NCBI GenBank assembly: GCA_900318535.1
Contig: ONKU01000012.1
Location: 1 to 64,000, forward strand
Origin: an uncultured Prevotellaceae bacterium
GTDB taxonomy: Bacteria > Bacteroidota > Bacteroidia > Bacteroidales > Muribaculaceae
Direction: 5' to 3'
DNA: 64,000 bases
Positions 6,820 to 14,476 of the stretch are shown here, piece after piece. The notes under the pieces are model-generated. The model had not been told where the DNA came from. It saw only the letters and a program-made list of their open reading frames with translations, and ran no database searches. The stretch's first letter is position 1. Each line of letters starts with the position of its first letter. A program made the position numbers and the translations under genes.

Positions 6820-7075
6820 GAAAAAGTTATACACCAGCGACAGCGGGGGCAATTTTGCGAGTAAGCGAGAGCAACGGGGAACTCGTCTCCCTTTGCCGAG
6901 CGGGAATAAACTCGCCAGAGGCAATGTCACATCAGAAAATCATCATGGCGGCTTCCCTTATCAATTCCTCTCCAGTCATGTAGAGAGGCAAATACAAAGA
7001 CAAAGCAAGGAGGAATCGCCCTCAGGCCTTTCCCTCCTTTACTGATGTAAAAGCCCTGGAACGCTCTGCGTTTCA
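6820..7075 (+). ncRNA. Candidate structured small RNA, copy 3
   Basis: The gap 6697-7088 has no supported protein. It begins with AGCGACAG as in copy 2 and ends with AAGGAGG...CCTCCTT (7007-7039), GATGTAAAAGCCCTGGAACGC and an AACGC/GCGTT stem, matching the tail of copy 2 in order. The middle (about 6850-6980) differs in sequence but also has paired segments, for example AGAGAGGC around 6980. I read it as a divergent member of one RNA family. Confidence 0.5.
7007..7039 (+). terminator. Hairpin AAGGAGG/CCTCCTT, sister of 4272-4309
   Basis: Seven-base outer arms and an inner GCC/GGC stem. Conserved flanks on both sides match the copy at 4272-4309. Confidence 0.5.
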
Positions 7076-7088
7076 GAGGCTACGTAGA

Positions 7089-7793
7089 TTATATTTGTTG
7101 TTTATTTAGCGATTCTTCTATCTCTTTTTCTTTTGCTTTTTTAAGTTGTTTTTGTAACTTTTGTTCTGCTTCTTTATCTGCATATCCCTTGTCAAAATAT
7201 GTAATAGAGCTATTAAGGAATGAAATATTAGGGTTATATGTTAGAACTATCGTTTGATTATTCCATTCCCATACAAAATTGTATTTATAAAGATGAGAGT
7301 CACCATATTTAACGAAGTCAGTCATAGCATCCATACGTTCATATGGTTTACCACTTAATTTACTCATTTTACCTATTGGGAAAGTTCCCATGCTCTCATC
7401 GTTTTGATTGAGACGTTGGTAGTAAGAGAAACAACCATAACTGTCCTCGTATAAGCAGATATATGTAAGGAAATCATGGTAATGAGCTTGGTATCCTCTT
7501 AAACTAAGAATATGTATCGTATCGCCAAAATTAGCGATATTAAAAGTGCCATTTATGACAAAATCAGATAATGTGATAGAAGATTTATCTTTCCGATATA
7601 ATTTATATGGACGGTTGTTCATTAAATATGCATATCCTAACGAATCCAGTGGCTCAGATATTCTGATACCTTGAAAAGCCAAAATGGTATCTGTTTTAGC
7701 ACGTTGTTCACTCAATAATAAAGATTGCTGCTCAGTGTTAGAATTACATGCATAGAGAAGTATTAATACAAATAAAAACAATATATTTTTCAT
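7089..7793 (-). CDS. Hypothetical lipoprotein
   Basis: 234 residues with a lipoprotein signal (hydrophobic 3-14, LLYAC with Cys at 16), so anchored in the membrane facing the periplasm or surface. The middle is beta-rich (IYICLYEDSYGCFSYYQRL-type strands) and the C-terminus is a charged helix (AEQKLQKQLKKAKEKEIEESL). No catalytic motif seen and no family recognised. It follows the Pro-rich gene by 19 bases, and the two are probably one operon. AT-rich like the genes to its left. Confidence 0.65.
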   Translation of the reverse strand: MKNILFLFVLILLYACNSNTEQQSLLLSEQRAKTDTILAFQGIRISEPLDSLGYAYLMNNRPYKLYRKDKSSITLSDFVINGTFNIANFGDTIHILSLRGYQAHYHDFLTYICLYEDSYGCFSYYQRLNQNDESMGTFPIGKMSKLSGKPYERMDAMTDFVKYGDSHLYKYNFVWEWNNQTIVLTYNPNISFLNSSITYFDKGYADKEAEQKLQKQLKKAKEKEIEESLNKQQI

Positions 7794-7812
7794 AATTTAC
7801 GAGTTTTATAAA

Positions 7813-8202
7813 TTATTGATTGTTTCTGTTTTTGAACCAGGACGGCTTGCCTTCTGGATATGCCCTTGGCCATTGGCGTTTAGGCTTTGCCTGGATTGTA
7901 TTTGTATCCACATAGCCGACACGTGGCCGTAGCTGCTGAGGTTGCAACGGTGTGGGTTCGGCTGGAGTCATTGGGTTAGGCGCGGGAAGTCGTTGGGGCG
8001 TGAGTGGCCTGTCAACCGTGACTTGGTTGTTGGGGTTATTCGGGTTTGCCAGAACCAGAAGTTCCACCTGCTCCTTGGTGGGTTCCTGCTTGTAGAAGTA
8101 GGAGAAAAGGGACGGTTCTGTTGGTGACATGGGACAGTTCTCCATAGAGATGCCAACCGATGGGTGAAAAATAGCTTTACTTCCCGAACAACGTTTCATC
8201 AT
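7813..8202 (-). CDS. Proline-rich hypothetical protein
   Basis: 129 residues. From about 50 to 115 it is Pro/Gln/Asn-rich and probably unstructured (NPNNPNNQ, PLTPQRLPAPNPMTPAEPTP), with a basic end WFKNRNNQ. No signal peptide. A TAATTTTG promoter at 8258-8251 supports transcription from here through the lipoprotein gene. Function unknown. The reading frame, rather than its antisense frames, is favoured by the promoter and the tight spacing to the next gene. Confidence 0.5.
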   Translation of the reverse strand: MMKRCSGSKAIFHPSVGISMENCPMSPTEPSLFSYFYKQEPTKEQVELLVLANPNNPNNQVTVDRPLTPQRLPAPNPMTPAEPTPLQPQQLRPRVGYVDTNTIQAKPKRQWPRAYPEGKPSWFKNRNNQ

Positions 8203-8386
8203 CTACATCTTATTATTAAATCGTTCAACGTTACAGATATACCTCGGATGCAAAATTACTGACAATTACCGAAACCAGCAAATAATCCTAAGTGGTTTAA
8301 TGATTTACAAATCTTTCTCCCTGCATGTTGCTTGTAGCTCTAACTCTTCGATGTCGTACACTGTGATAGCACGCACTGTTTTTGGA

Positions 8387-9151
8387 TCACACTTCTATGA
8401 CCTTCCCTCGGTTGAAGGTGAGGTGTTCGTTGTGGGAGACGTAGCCGAATTGGTTGCAGAGGCAACGGGTGGTGCCGATGGTTTTGTCGATGTTGCGGTG
8501 GGAGTGGCCGTAAATCCAATAGTCGATTCCGCTGTCGGCGATGTAGTCGGCCAACTCGATGGTGAACGCGCCGTTGATGCGGCTGCCCTGGAACTCTGGG
8601 GCAACCAGTTGATAGGACGGGACATGGTGGGTGACGACGACCTTGTGCTTTGCTTGGCTGGTGTTGACGGACTTCTTGATGAAGTCGAGGCAGCGCTGGT
8701 GTTCGCTGTTGAAATCGGAATACCTCAACAGGTTTTCGCCATAGACGATGCGGTAAAAGTCGGCCACGCCTCGCTCGGTGACGAAGGCGTTGTCCTGGTC
8801 GATATGCGCCCAAAGGGTGGATATGATGAAGTCCACATCCATGATCGTCACGACCTTGTTATAGTAGTAATGGACGTTGGGGCGGATTTCGCCCACCAGT
8901 CCGTCCTGCATCGTCTTCAGGTCGTAGTACTTATAAAACTCGTGATTGCCCAGAGCGACCAACACTTGCTCGAAGTTCTCGGACGCCCAGTTCCAGAACG
9001 GATGCACGCTGTACATGTCGTCCCCCAGGTACCCTGTGTCACCGGCCAATAGCAGGATATCGCCCTTCACGTCCATGGGGCCGTTATCCCTTAGATACCG
9101 CCAGTTCTCGCGGAACTCCAAGTGCAAATCTGATGCGAACTGTATTATCAT
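8387..9151 (-). CDS. Calcineurin-like metallophosphoesterase
   Basis: 254 residues with the full metal-ligand set of the family: D8-x-H10 (SDLHLE), G37-D38, G68-NHE (Asn69, His70), H175-H176 (VTHH) and G215-HSH (His216, His218). No signal peptide, so cytoplasmic. Members hydrolyse phosphodiesters or phosphomonoesters with a two-metal centre; the substrate cannot be told from sequence. It starts 20 bases after the esterase gene upstream and shares its promoter. Confidence 0.85.
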   Translation of the reverse strand: MIIQFASDLHLEFRENWRYLRDNGPMDVKGDILLLAGDTGYLGDDMYSVHPFWNWASENFEQVLVALGNHEFYKYYDLKTMQDGLVGEIRPNVHYYYNKVVTIMDVDFIISTLWAHIDQDNAFVTERGVADFYRIVYGENLLRYSDFNSEHQRCLDFIKKSVNTSQAKHKVVVTHHVPSYQLVAPEFQGSRINGAFTIELADYIADSGIDYWIYGHSHRNIDKTIGTTRCLCNQFGYVSHNEHLTFNRGKVIEV

Positions 9152-9171
9152 GGCGCTATATCGATGGGTTT

Positions 9172-10116
9172 TTACTTTTTCTGCTCGAAGAGCCAGTCGC
9201 GGACGGCTGTGAGTTTATAGGCGTAGTCGAAGGAGGCCATGTGCTCGTTGCCGCGGCCATTCTTGGGCAGGACAGAACCCGTTGTGAAGACGATGAAGTT
9301 GATGTCGCTGCCTTTGGACAGGAGGTCGCGCACCATGGCGTTCTGCTCGTCAGTTGGCAACTTGGCGCTCCAGGTTGCCGAATCGACCTTTGCCTCATGA
9401 CGCTGCAGCACCTCGCGTAGGGCGGCCATGCCTTTAGGTGCTTTCTCGTCTCCACCGGCAACGATGTAGAAGAACTTGCGGTTGCCGAAGTCGTCCATCT
9501 TGCTGGTGTCCCACTGGCAGCCGACAAAGATGCTGGCAGCAAACAGGTCGGGATGGGTGATGTTGTAGTACATCGACATCATACCGCCCATCGATTGGCC
9601 GGTGGTATATACCCTGGTCGTGTCGATGCCATACTGCTTGATGACAGCCTGCAGCAGGCGGATGGTCATCTCCACCTCGTCGGTCGTGCTCCAGTCGTCA
9701 TCAACTGCCTTGGCTTTATAGGCTGGAGCCAGCACGAAGCACGGATGACGCTGCTGATCCTCGTCGGTAGCCCAAATGAGGGCACCATAACCTTGCTCGA
9801 GCGGGAACTTCACTTCCTTGCCCGCGCAGCTGGCGTCGCAGATGAACATCACAATCGGATAGCTCTTGCCCTGCACATAGTCGGCAGGGACAAACAGGTT
9901 ATACTCCATCGACTGGCCTGTCACTGAATCCTCCCAGGTCATCTGTTGGAACTTGGGCAGGACCGTCTCTTTCAGCTGAGCAAGGACAGTGTCGCCGCTC
10001 TTATCGACGGCTGCTCCACCATGATGGCGCATGTTCTGCTGGCCAGGTTTACCAGTGCAGCCCAGGATACAGCCCAATACCATCACGAACAGTGTTGTAA
10101 AGATGATCTTCTTCAT
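9172..10116 (-). CDS. Secreted lipoprotein esterase, PHB-depolymerase/LpqC-like alpha/beta hydrolase
   Basis: 314 residues. Lipoprotein signal with LGC at 14-16 and again LGC at 18-20 (either Cys could be lipidated). The nucleophile elbow GQSMGG is at 173-178 (Ser175), Asp223 lies in AGGDE and His292 in GNEHMAS, completing a catalytic triad. The family cleaves esters of polyhydroxybutyrate, feruloyl sugars or similar. TATCTTTG at 10206-10199 is the likely promoter. First gene of an operon with the phosphoesterase. Confidence 0.8.
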   Translation of the reverse strand: MKKIIFTTLFVMVLGCILGCTGKPGQQNMRHHGGAAVDKSGDTVLAQLKETVLPKFQQMTWEDSVTGQSMEYNLFVPADYVQGKSYPIVMFICDASCAGKEVKFPLEQGYGALIWATDEDQQRHPCFVLAPAYKAKAVDDDWSTTDEVEMTIRLLQAVIKQYGIDTTRVYTTGQSMGGMMSMYYNITHPDLFAASIFVGCQWDTSKMDDFGNRKFFYIVAGGDEKAPKGMAALREVLQRHEAKVDSATWSAKLPTDEQNAMVRDLLSKGSDINFIVFTTGSVLPKNGRGNEHMASFDYAYKLTAVRDWLFEQKK

Positions 10117-10243
10117 ATTGATTTCAAGTTTTGTGTTGTGAAAAAACAGATGAAACTGTCACAGCAAAACGGAGCATGCTGTTACAGTTTTGGTCACGCA
10201 AAGATAACTTTTTTCTTCGATTATGCGAACACCTCTATTTTCC

Positions 10244-10355
10244 TATAATCAGCGGAAACATGTAGAAAAACACCATTTTCCGCTGGTTATAGACACTTTT
10301 TTGCTGTATTTCCAGCGGAAACATATAAAAAAACACAAGTTTCCGCTGATTATAG
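10244..10355. repeat. Two tandem 43-base units, each an inverted repeat with CAGCGGAAA/TTTCCGCTG arms
   Basis: Units at 10250-10292 and 10313-10355 share CAGCGGAAACAT, AAAAACAC and TTTCCGCTGnTTATAG. Each folds on itself, and the first is extended by TATAATCAG/CTGGTTATA. The order and spacing are those of a repeated hairpin, possibly a protein-binding site or a small palindromic mobile element. Confidence 0.6.
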
Positions 10356-10725
10356 CTTTTCTATTATCAAGTCCTTTAGGCGCAATCAGTGTCATAGCAT
10401 GCTACGTTTTTCTTTTGCAACGGCTGTTACAGTAACAGTGGTTGCAATAATTGAAACGCAAAAAATCCCATGTTTTCAGATTAATGAAAATCGCAACATA
10501 TTGCGATTCTTGAGTGATTTGAAGGCATCAAGGATGGAAAACTAACAAAAATCGCAGTTTATTGCGATTTTTTGGGCGCAAAAATGCTCTGTATCTAAAG
10601 AAAAAGCTTATTAACTTATTATTTATCAGCAGTATACAGTCACTTCATGTTTTGCGCAGCGGAAATTACGTAATAATCATTTGCAATTCTGGAATTTAAC
10701 GGGTATCGGCCGGAATAGCAAAAGA

Positions 10726-10769
10726 AAAATCAGCCATTTTCAAGAATAATCTCGAAAATGGCTGATTTT
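10726..10769. terminator. 16-bp hairpin downstream of the TIGR04076 gene
   Basis: AAAATCAGCCATTTTC (10726-10741) pairs with GAAAATGGCTGATTTT (10754-10769). Its A- and T-rich ends let it end transcription from either side. It lies 20 bases past the stop at 10790. Confidence 0.8.
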
Positions 10770-10789
10770 ATGGTACCGTCCAGCGAAGG

Positions 10790-11137
10790 TTATCGATCGA
10801 TGGGCGTGTATTCCAGGTTGGCGTCGATGTCGGTGGCCTCGAGTTTCATGATTACGGGGCGCAGGCCGTCGTTACAGCTCACGATGGCGACACCAGGTTT
10901 CCGGATCCAGTCGCCATAATAGAACAGGTCGCTGCCCGCACCATGGGCGAGCGCGAACACATACTGGTAAATCGCCTTCCAAGCCTTGTCGCAGAATCCC
11001 TCAGGCTTGGCATAGTCTGCCATGAACACATCGCCCTCCTTCATCATCGGGCAAGCCTTGATGCCGACGGCGCCATACTCCCGCGCCAACTCCTCATTGA
11101 GCGTCGTCATCAGAATAGTAATCTTAACCTTCTTCAT
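10790..11137 (-). CDS. TIGR04076 family protein
   Basis: 115 residues fitting TIGR04076: MKKVKITIL at the start, CPMMKEGDVFMADY near 29-42, FCDKAWKAIYQYVFAL near 48-63, and the closing CNDGLRPVIMKLEATD. The family's function is unknown; conserved Cys residues suggest metal or redox binding. Short, cytoplasmic, apparently a single gene. Confidence 0.8.
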   Translation of the reverse strand: MKKVKITILMTTLNEELAREYGAVGIKACPMMKEGDVFMADYAKPEGFCDKAWKAIYQYVFALAHGAGSDLFYYGDWIRKPGVAIVSCNDGLRPVIMKLEATDIDANLEYTPIDR

Positions 11138-11207
11138 CGCCTGTATGTTTTTAGATATTATATCTCGTTATGTGTATATCGGGCTGTTTTTCAGTCAAGT
11201 TATCGCA

Positions 11208-12536
11208 TTACCCATCAAAACTGATGATTTCTTTAAGTGAGGACTTAACGGGCTCCATTTCAGATTTCTTCATTGGCACTCCAACTAGGTAAACATTGCA
11301 ATTTGTGCTGTTCAACCCACTATTAATAATTAGTTTTCTTTTTATATAGTTACTCGATGGATATATCAGCATCACATTTTTTCTTGTTGATTTCCCAAAT
11401 GAGGAATATGCAAGAATTTGATGCAAGTCATGTCTGAAAGCATCTTTCAAATCATCTCCATGATTCCTTAGATTATACATGTGTGATTTATACTTGGCAT
11501 CAATGATATATTGAACGTCTCCTAGACCTACAACGATATCAGGTTCAAGGTAGTTTAGGGACCAATCGGGCTTATTACCACTCACACTATATTTTGGATT
11601 CTTGGTTAGCCTAGCTCCCTTCGACCTTGCAACATCAGCAATCATGAATTGAATATAGCGTTCAAAAAACTCCGCAAAATCAATTCGCCATGCATAGTGA
11701 GAGCTGTTCTGATGACTAAGAATACGATTAGCTGTCTCTTTAAGACTTTTGATAATTATTGGATCAGCCATATGAACAGGAATAGACTTCACCATTTTAA
11801 AATGTTTGTCATATGAATCTTTAAGCATCTTTATCTTGTTCATAAATGCTTGTCTGGAACGGAGAGGAGTTCTGTTAGACAAGATTTCATTGATGCTCAA
11901 ATCAAGCACATAATTAAGTTTATTCCATTCAGGATGTGTTCTTGTTAAGACATTACATTTATTGGTGTAATCCAAAACCTTATGTGGATCTGCGCTAGTA
12001 ACAGCATATTTGTCCCAGCGTGTTGAACTAGAGGGATGATGTTGTATTTTCTCTTCGTTATCAAATCTTCTCCATTTATAGCGTTTAGCTTCAATGTATT
12101 CATCTATGTAATGTTGGCACTCAAAAAATAACGGTGGTTTTACGAAATTACCACTTAACTCCATTTGAAAGTTAAAATCAGGCGGGATAAAATCACCAAT
12201 TACCGAAAGCAATTCCGAAATATCTTCATCAAAACGCCCACCAACATATATATTGCCAACAGGCAATCCATTCTCAGGAGAAACGATAGGAACTGAACCA
12301 ACATACTTTGAAGTTGATAGTTTTAATCTAGGCAAGCGATTAGAGTCCGGTGTACAACTTGCTTCAATTTCAAGAAAATCTAAAGCATCTTTATTTCTTG
12401 AGATAAAATGCTGGATGGTTGTTTCACCGTATCTTTTTTCTTTAAGATTCCAGGCCTTTGCAAGCTCATTAAATGATATAGTAATCTCATTTAGAACCTG
12501 AAGCCGGGGAATCTGTAGAACAGCCTCTTTACTCAT
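11208..12536 (-). CDS. mcrC: McrC-like subunit of a type IV restriction system (PD-(D/E)xK nuclease)
   Basis: 442 residues. The C-terminal half has the PD-(D/E)xK nuclease: EPDIVV (Asp333), an acidic-x-Lys strand IIDAKYK (Asp346, Lys348) and the helix HQILAY (Gln373). The N-terminal half would bind McrB. McrBC cuts modified (often methylated) DNA; McrC supplies the nuclease and stimulates the GTPase. The start overlaps the McrB stop by eight bases, so the two are made together. AT-rich, unlike core genes. Confidence 0.85.
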   Translation of the reverse strand: MSKEAVLQIPRLQVLNEITISFNELAKAWNLKEKRYGETTIQHFISRNKDALDFLEIEASCTPDSNRLPRLKLSTSKYVGSVPIVSPENGLPVGNIYVGGRFDEDISELLSVIGDFIPPDFNFQMELSGNFVKPPLFFECQHYIDEYIEAKRYKWRRFDNEEKIQHHPSSSTRWDKYAVTSADPHKVLDYTNKCNVLTRTHPEWNKLNYVLDLSINEILSNRTPLRSRQAFMNKIKMLKDSYDKHFKMVKSIPVHMADPIIIKSLKETANRILSHQNSSHYAWRIDFAEFFERYIQFMIADVARSKGARLTKNPKYSVSGNKPDWSLNYLEPDIVVGLGDVQYIIDAKYKSHMYNLRNHGDDLKDAFRHDLHQILAYSSFGKSTRKNVMLIYPSSNYIKRKLIINSGLNSTNCNVYLVGVPMKKSEMEPVKSSLKEIISFDG

Positions 12537-13971
12537 ACAGATTAACTCCTATTCTTTGATAGAAATAATTAGAGAATTCATCTCTAGCCTCACTTAGGTA
12601 GCCCTCATTTAAGTATTCCCTTATTAAGGGCATTAATTCATATCGTAGACGTTCTTTCATGAGTTCTTCTGCTGAGTCCGCATCTGTTATGAAATATGAG
12701 TGTCCTGGCTGTAGATTTAACTCGTTATCAGTAGCGTATTTCTCAAAAATACTACTAATGATTTCAAAATCTTCTGAATGAAATATCTTTTCAGAATTGC
12801 TGTCAAATTCTATTTTATGTGGTCTTAAAGTTAACCAGGTGAACCTTCTTCTTAATGCAAAGTCAACAACGGCTAAGCTTCTATCAGCAGTATTCATTGT
12901 TGCTATGACATAGAGATTATTGGGTAATGCTTTTATTGTTCTATTACCAACCTTTAACTCAAAATTCCTGTTTTCAGACTCTTTTTCAAACAGATAGAAA
13001 ACCGGGCCGAGAACATTCGATAAGTTTGCACGGTTTATTTCGTCAATAATGAGCAGTACATCATCTTCGGTGCCTTTTGCTGTATCAATAGCTTGGAGCA
13101 ACACCCCATCATTGGATTCATATCCAATATGTTCAACTGATAACTTTGGCCGTATACCCCAGACAAAGTCAGAGTATGTAGTTTCGGCATGAAATTGTTC
13201 AAACAGAACTTTATCTTTGAAATAGGTTGAAGCAATCTTTAGAGCGTTATATGTCTTTCCCGTACCTGGTGCACCTTCTAAGACAATAAAACGGTTCTTT
13301 TTCAAAACTGAAAAGATCTTGTCACAAGAAAGTCCTCCAGAGTCGCTTTTCGGAAGATATTTCTTAAGCTGGTTTCTTTTTGTCTGGTTTGGCCAATCAC
13401 GAAATATAGCATAAGTTGCTATCCATGATTTAAGGCGATCCAATCCCTTTTCATCATTGGTAGTATTGAAATCTACAATTTCGCTGGCTGGTAAAAAGTT
13501 CTTATATCTATCAATGTTTAGAGATGTATCACTTAATTCTTTGAAGAGGTCATCTGAAGGATTATTTGTATCGGAAAAATCATTTTTGAAAAAAGTTTTT
13601 CCTCCTCTGTCTCGCAATCTCATGAAAAGGCGTCGCGTGCCTGGAAGAGTGGCTATTCTCATATCATTGTCTAAGCCATCGGTGCCAATCCCTAAAGATA
13701 CGACGCAGATTTTTCCGTCATTACTGGGAAAGAAAACTAATGAGAGATCACGATAACTGCCGTTAGCGCTTTCTTCCGGTCGTATAAATCCAAAATACAA
13801 AGCGCCATCTCCTTCGGTATTGTCACGTGTAACCGAATTATATCCTCTTGGGTCTTCAAACGAGCTTGTACATATTCTAGGAGAGTTGTCTTCTTTCCTT
13901 GGGTTCCTCGGCTTCATGCCATATTCAAGGGCGAACTCATAAACCGTTTTTTTCAAAGTTTGCAAATCCAT
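12529..13971 (-). CDS. mcrB: McrB-like AAA+ GTPase with an unusual N-terminal domain
   Basis: 480 residues. The AAA+ core (about 215-460) has Walker A GAPGTGKT at 233-240, Walker B LLIIDEINR at 306-314, the McrB signature MNTADRSL at 359-366 and arginine finger region RRRF at 374-377. In McrB the MNTAD motif replaces the usual sensor and fits GTP use. Residues 1-200 should choose the modified target DNA; I cannot match them to the Escherichia coli McrB domain or a YTH/EVE domain with confidence. The gene lies between an XRE regulator (14 bases upstream) and mcrC. Confidence 0.85.
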   Translation of the reverse strand: MDLQTLKKTVYEFALEYGMKPRNPRKEDNSPRICTSSFEDPRGYNSVTRDNTEGDGALYFGFIRPEESANGSYRDLSLVFFPSNDGKICVVSLGIGTDGLDNDMRIATLPGTRRLFMRLRDRGGKTFFKNDFSDTNNPSDDLFKELSDTSLNIDRYKNFLPASEIVDFNTTNDEKGLDRLKSWIATYAIFRDWPNQTKRNQLKKYLPKSDSGGLSCDKIFSVLKKNRFIVLEGAPGTGKTYNALKIASTYFKDKVLFEQFHAETTYSDFVWGIRPKLSVEHIGYESNDGVLLQAIDTAKGTEDDVLLIIDEINRANLSNVLGPVFYLFEKESENRNFELKVGNRTIKALPNNLYVIATMNTADRSLAVVDFALRRRFTWLTLRPHKIEFDSNSEKIFHSEDFEIISSIFEKYATDNELNLQPGHSYFITDADSAEELMKERLRYELMPLIREYLNEGYLSEARDEFSNYFYQRIGVNLYE

Positions 13972-13985
13972 ATTATTGAACGTTA

Positions 13986-14201
13986 TTAGAGGTTTTCAAA
14001 AAGTTGATATAATGGCATGTTTAAGGCTTGAGCTATCTTTTGAATCGTGTTAAGTGTTGGGCTCTTTTCTCCACGTTCGATCGTCCCAATGTAAGTTCTG
14101 TCAATGTTACATTGGAAAGCAAATTTTTCTTGTGAAAAACCCGCCTTTTTTCTTAATTCTGCGACTCGTTGTCCAAAGGCCTTATTTACATTATTTTCCA
14201 T
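13986..14201 (-). CDS. XRE-family helix-turn-helix regulator of the McrBC operon
   Basis: 71 residues, nearly all one Cro/C1-type HTH: FGQRVAELRKKAGFSQEKFA, then IDRTYIGTIERGEKSPTLNTI. This resembles restriction controller (C) proteins in size and sequence. A TAATTTTG -7 element at 14213-14206 lies only four bases before the ATG, so the transcript should be leaderless. AGAC/GTCT half-sites at about 14223-14243 could be its operator. It probably times expression of mcrB and mcrC. Confidence 0.85.
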   Translation of the reverse strand: MENNVNKAFGQRVAELRKKAGFSQEKFAFQCNIDRTYIGTIERGEKSPTLNTIQKIAQALNMPLYQLFENL

Positions 14202-14476
14202 GCTGCAAAATTAGAAGAATGCAGACTAAAGGTCAACGGTCTAAAGCTGGCATTTCAACTAAATAAAGACGAAGTATTCATGTAATGAAAGAAGCCCGAA
14301 GCTAAATGTTAATCACGCCTTAAGAGGAAAAAATAAAAAGCTTAATCATTCTCTACTTGAAGAATAATTGCAAGGCGAGAATGATGTCTATGTCAGAATT
14401 TTCCTTTTTTGATTTTTTGCGTGATAAGGCAAAAATATCGTATATTTGTAGCGTTGAATCATCAAAAGGGATTATT

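Larger units (their letters stand above)
10117..10789. other. Hairpin-rich gap of 673 bases without a gene
   Basis: Contains the esterase promoter, a tandem pair of inverted repeats (10244-10355), two further hairpins built on AATCGCAA/TTGCGATT (10489-10508 and 10548-10572, the second followed by a T run), a lone GCAGCGGAAA near 10658, and a strong hairpin at 10726-10769. A plus-strand frame at 10223-10435 only reflects the tandem repeat and is not taken as a gene. Confidence 0.6.

Noticed and set aside
10223..10435. Plus-strand frame with repeated QRKH-KH-FPL segments
   Set aside because: The repetition comes from the tandem inverted repeats; no signal, family or plausible start supports it.
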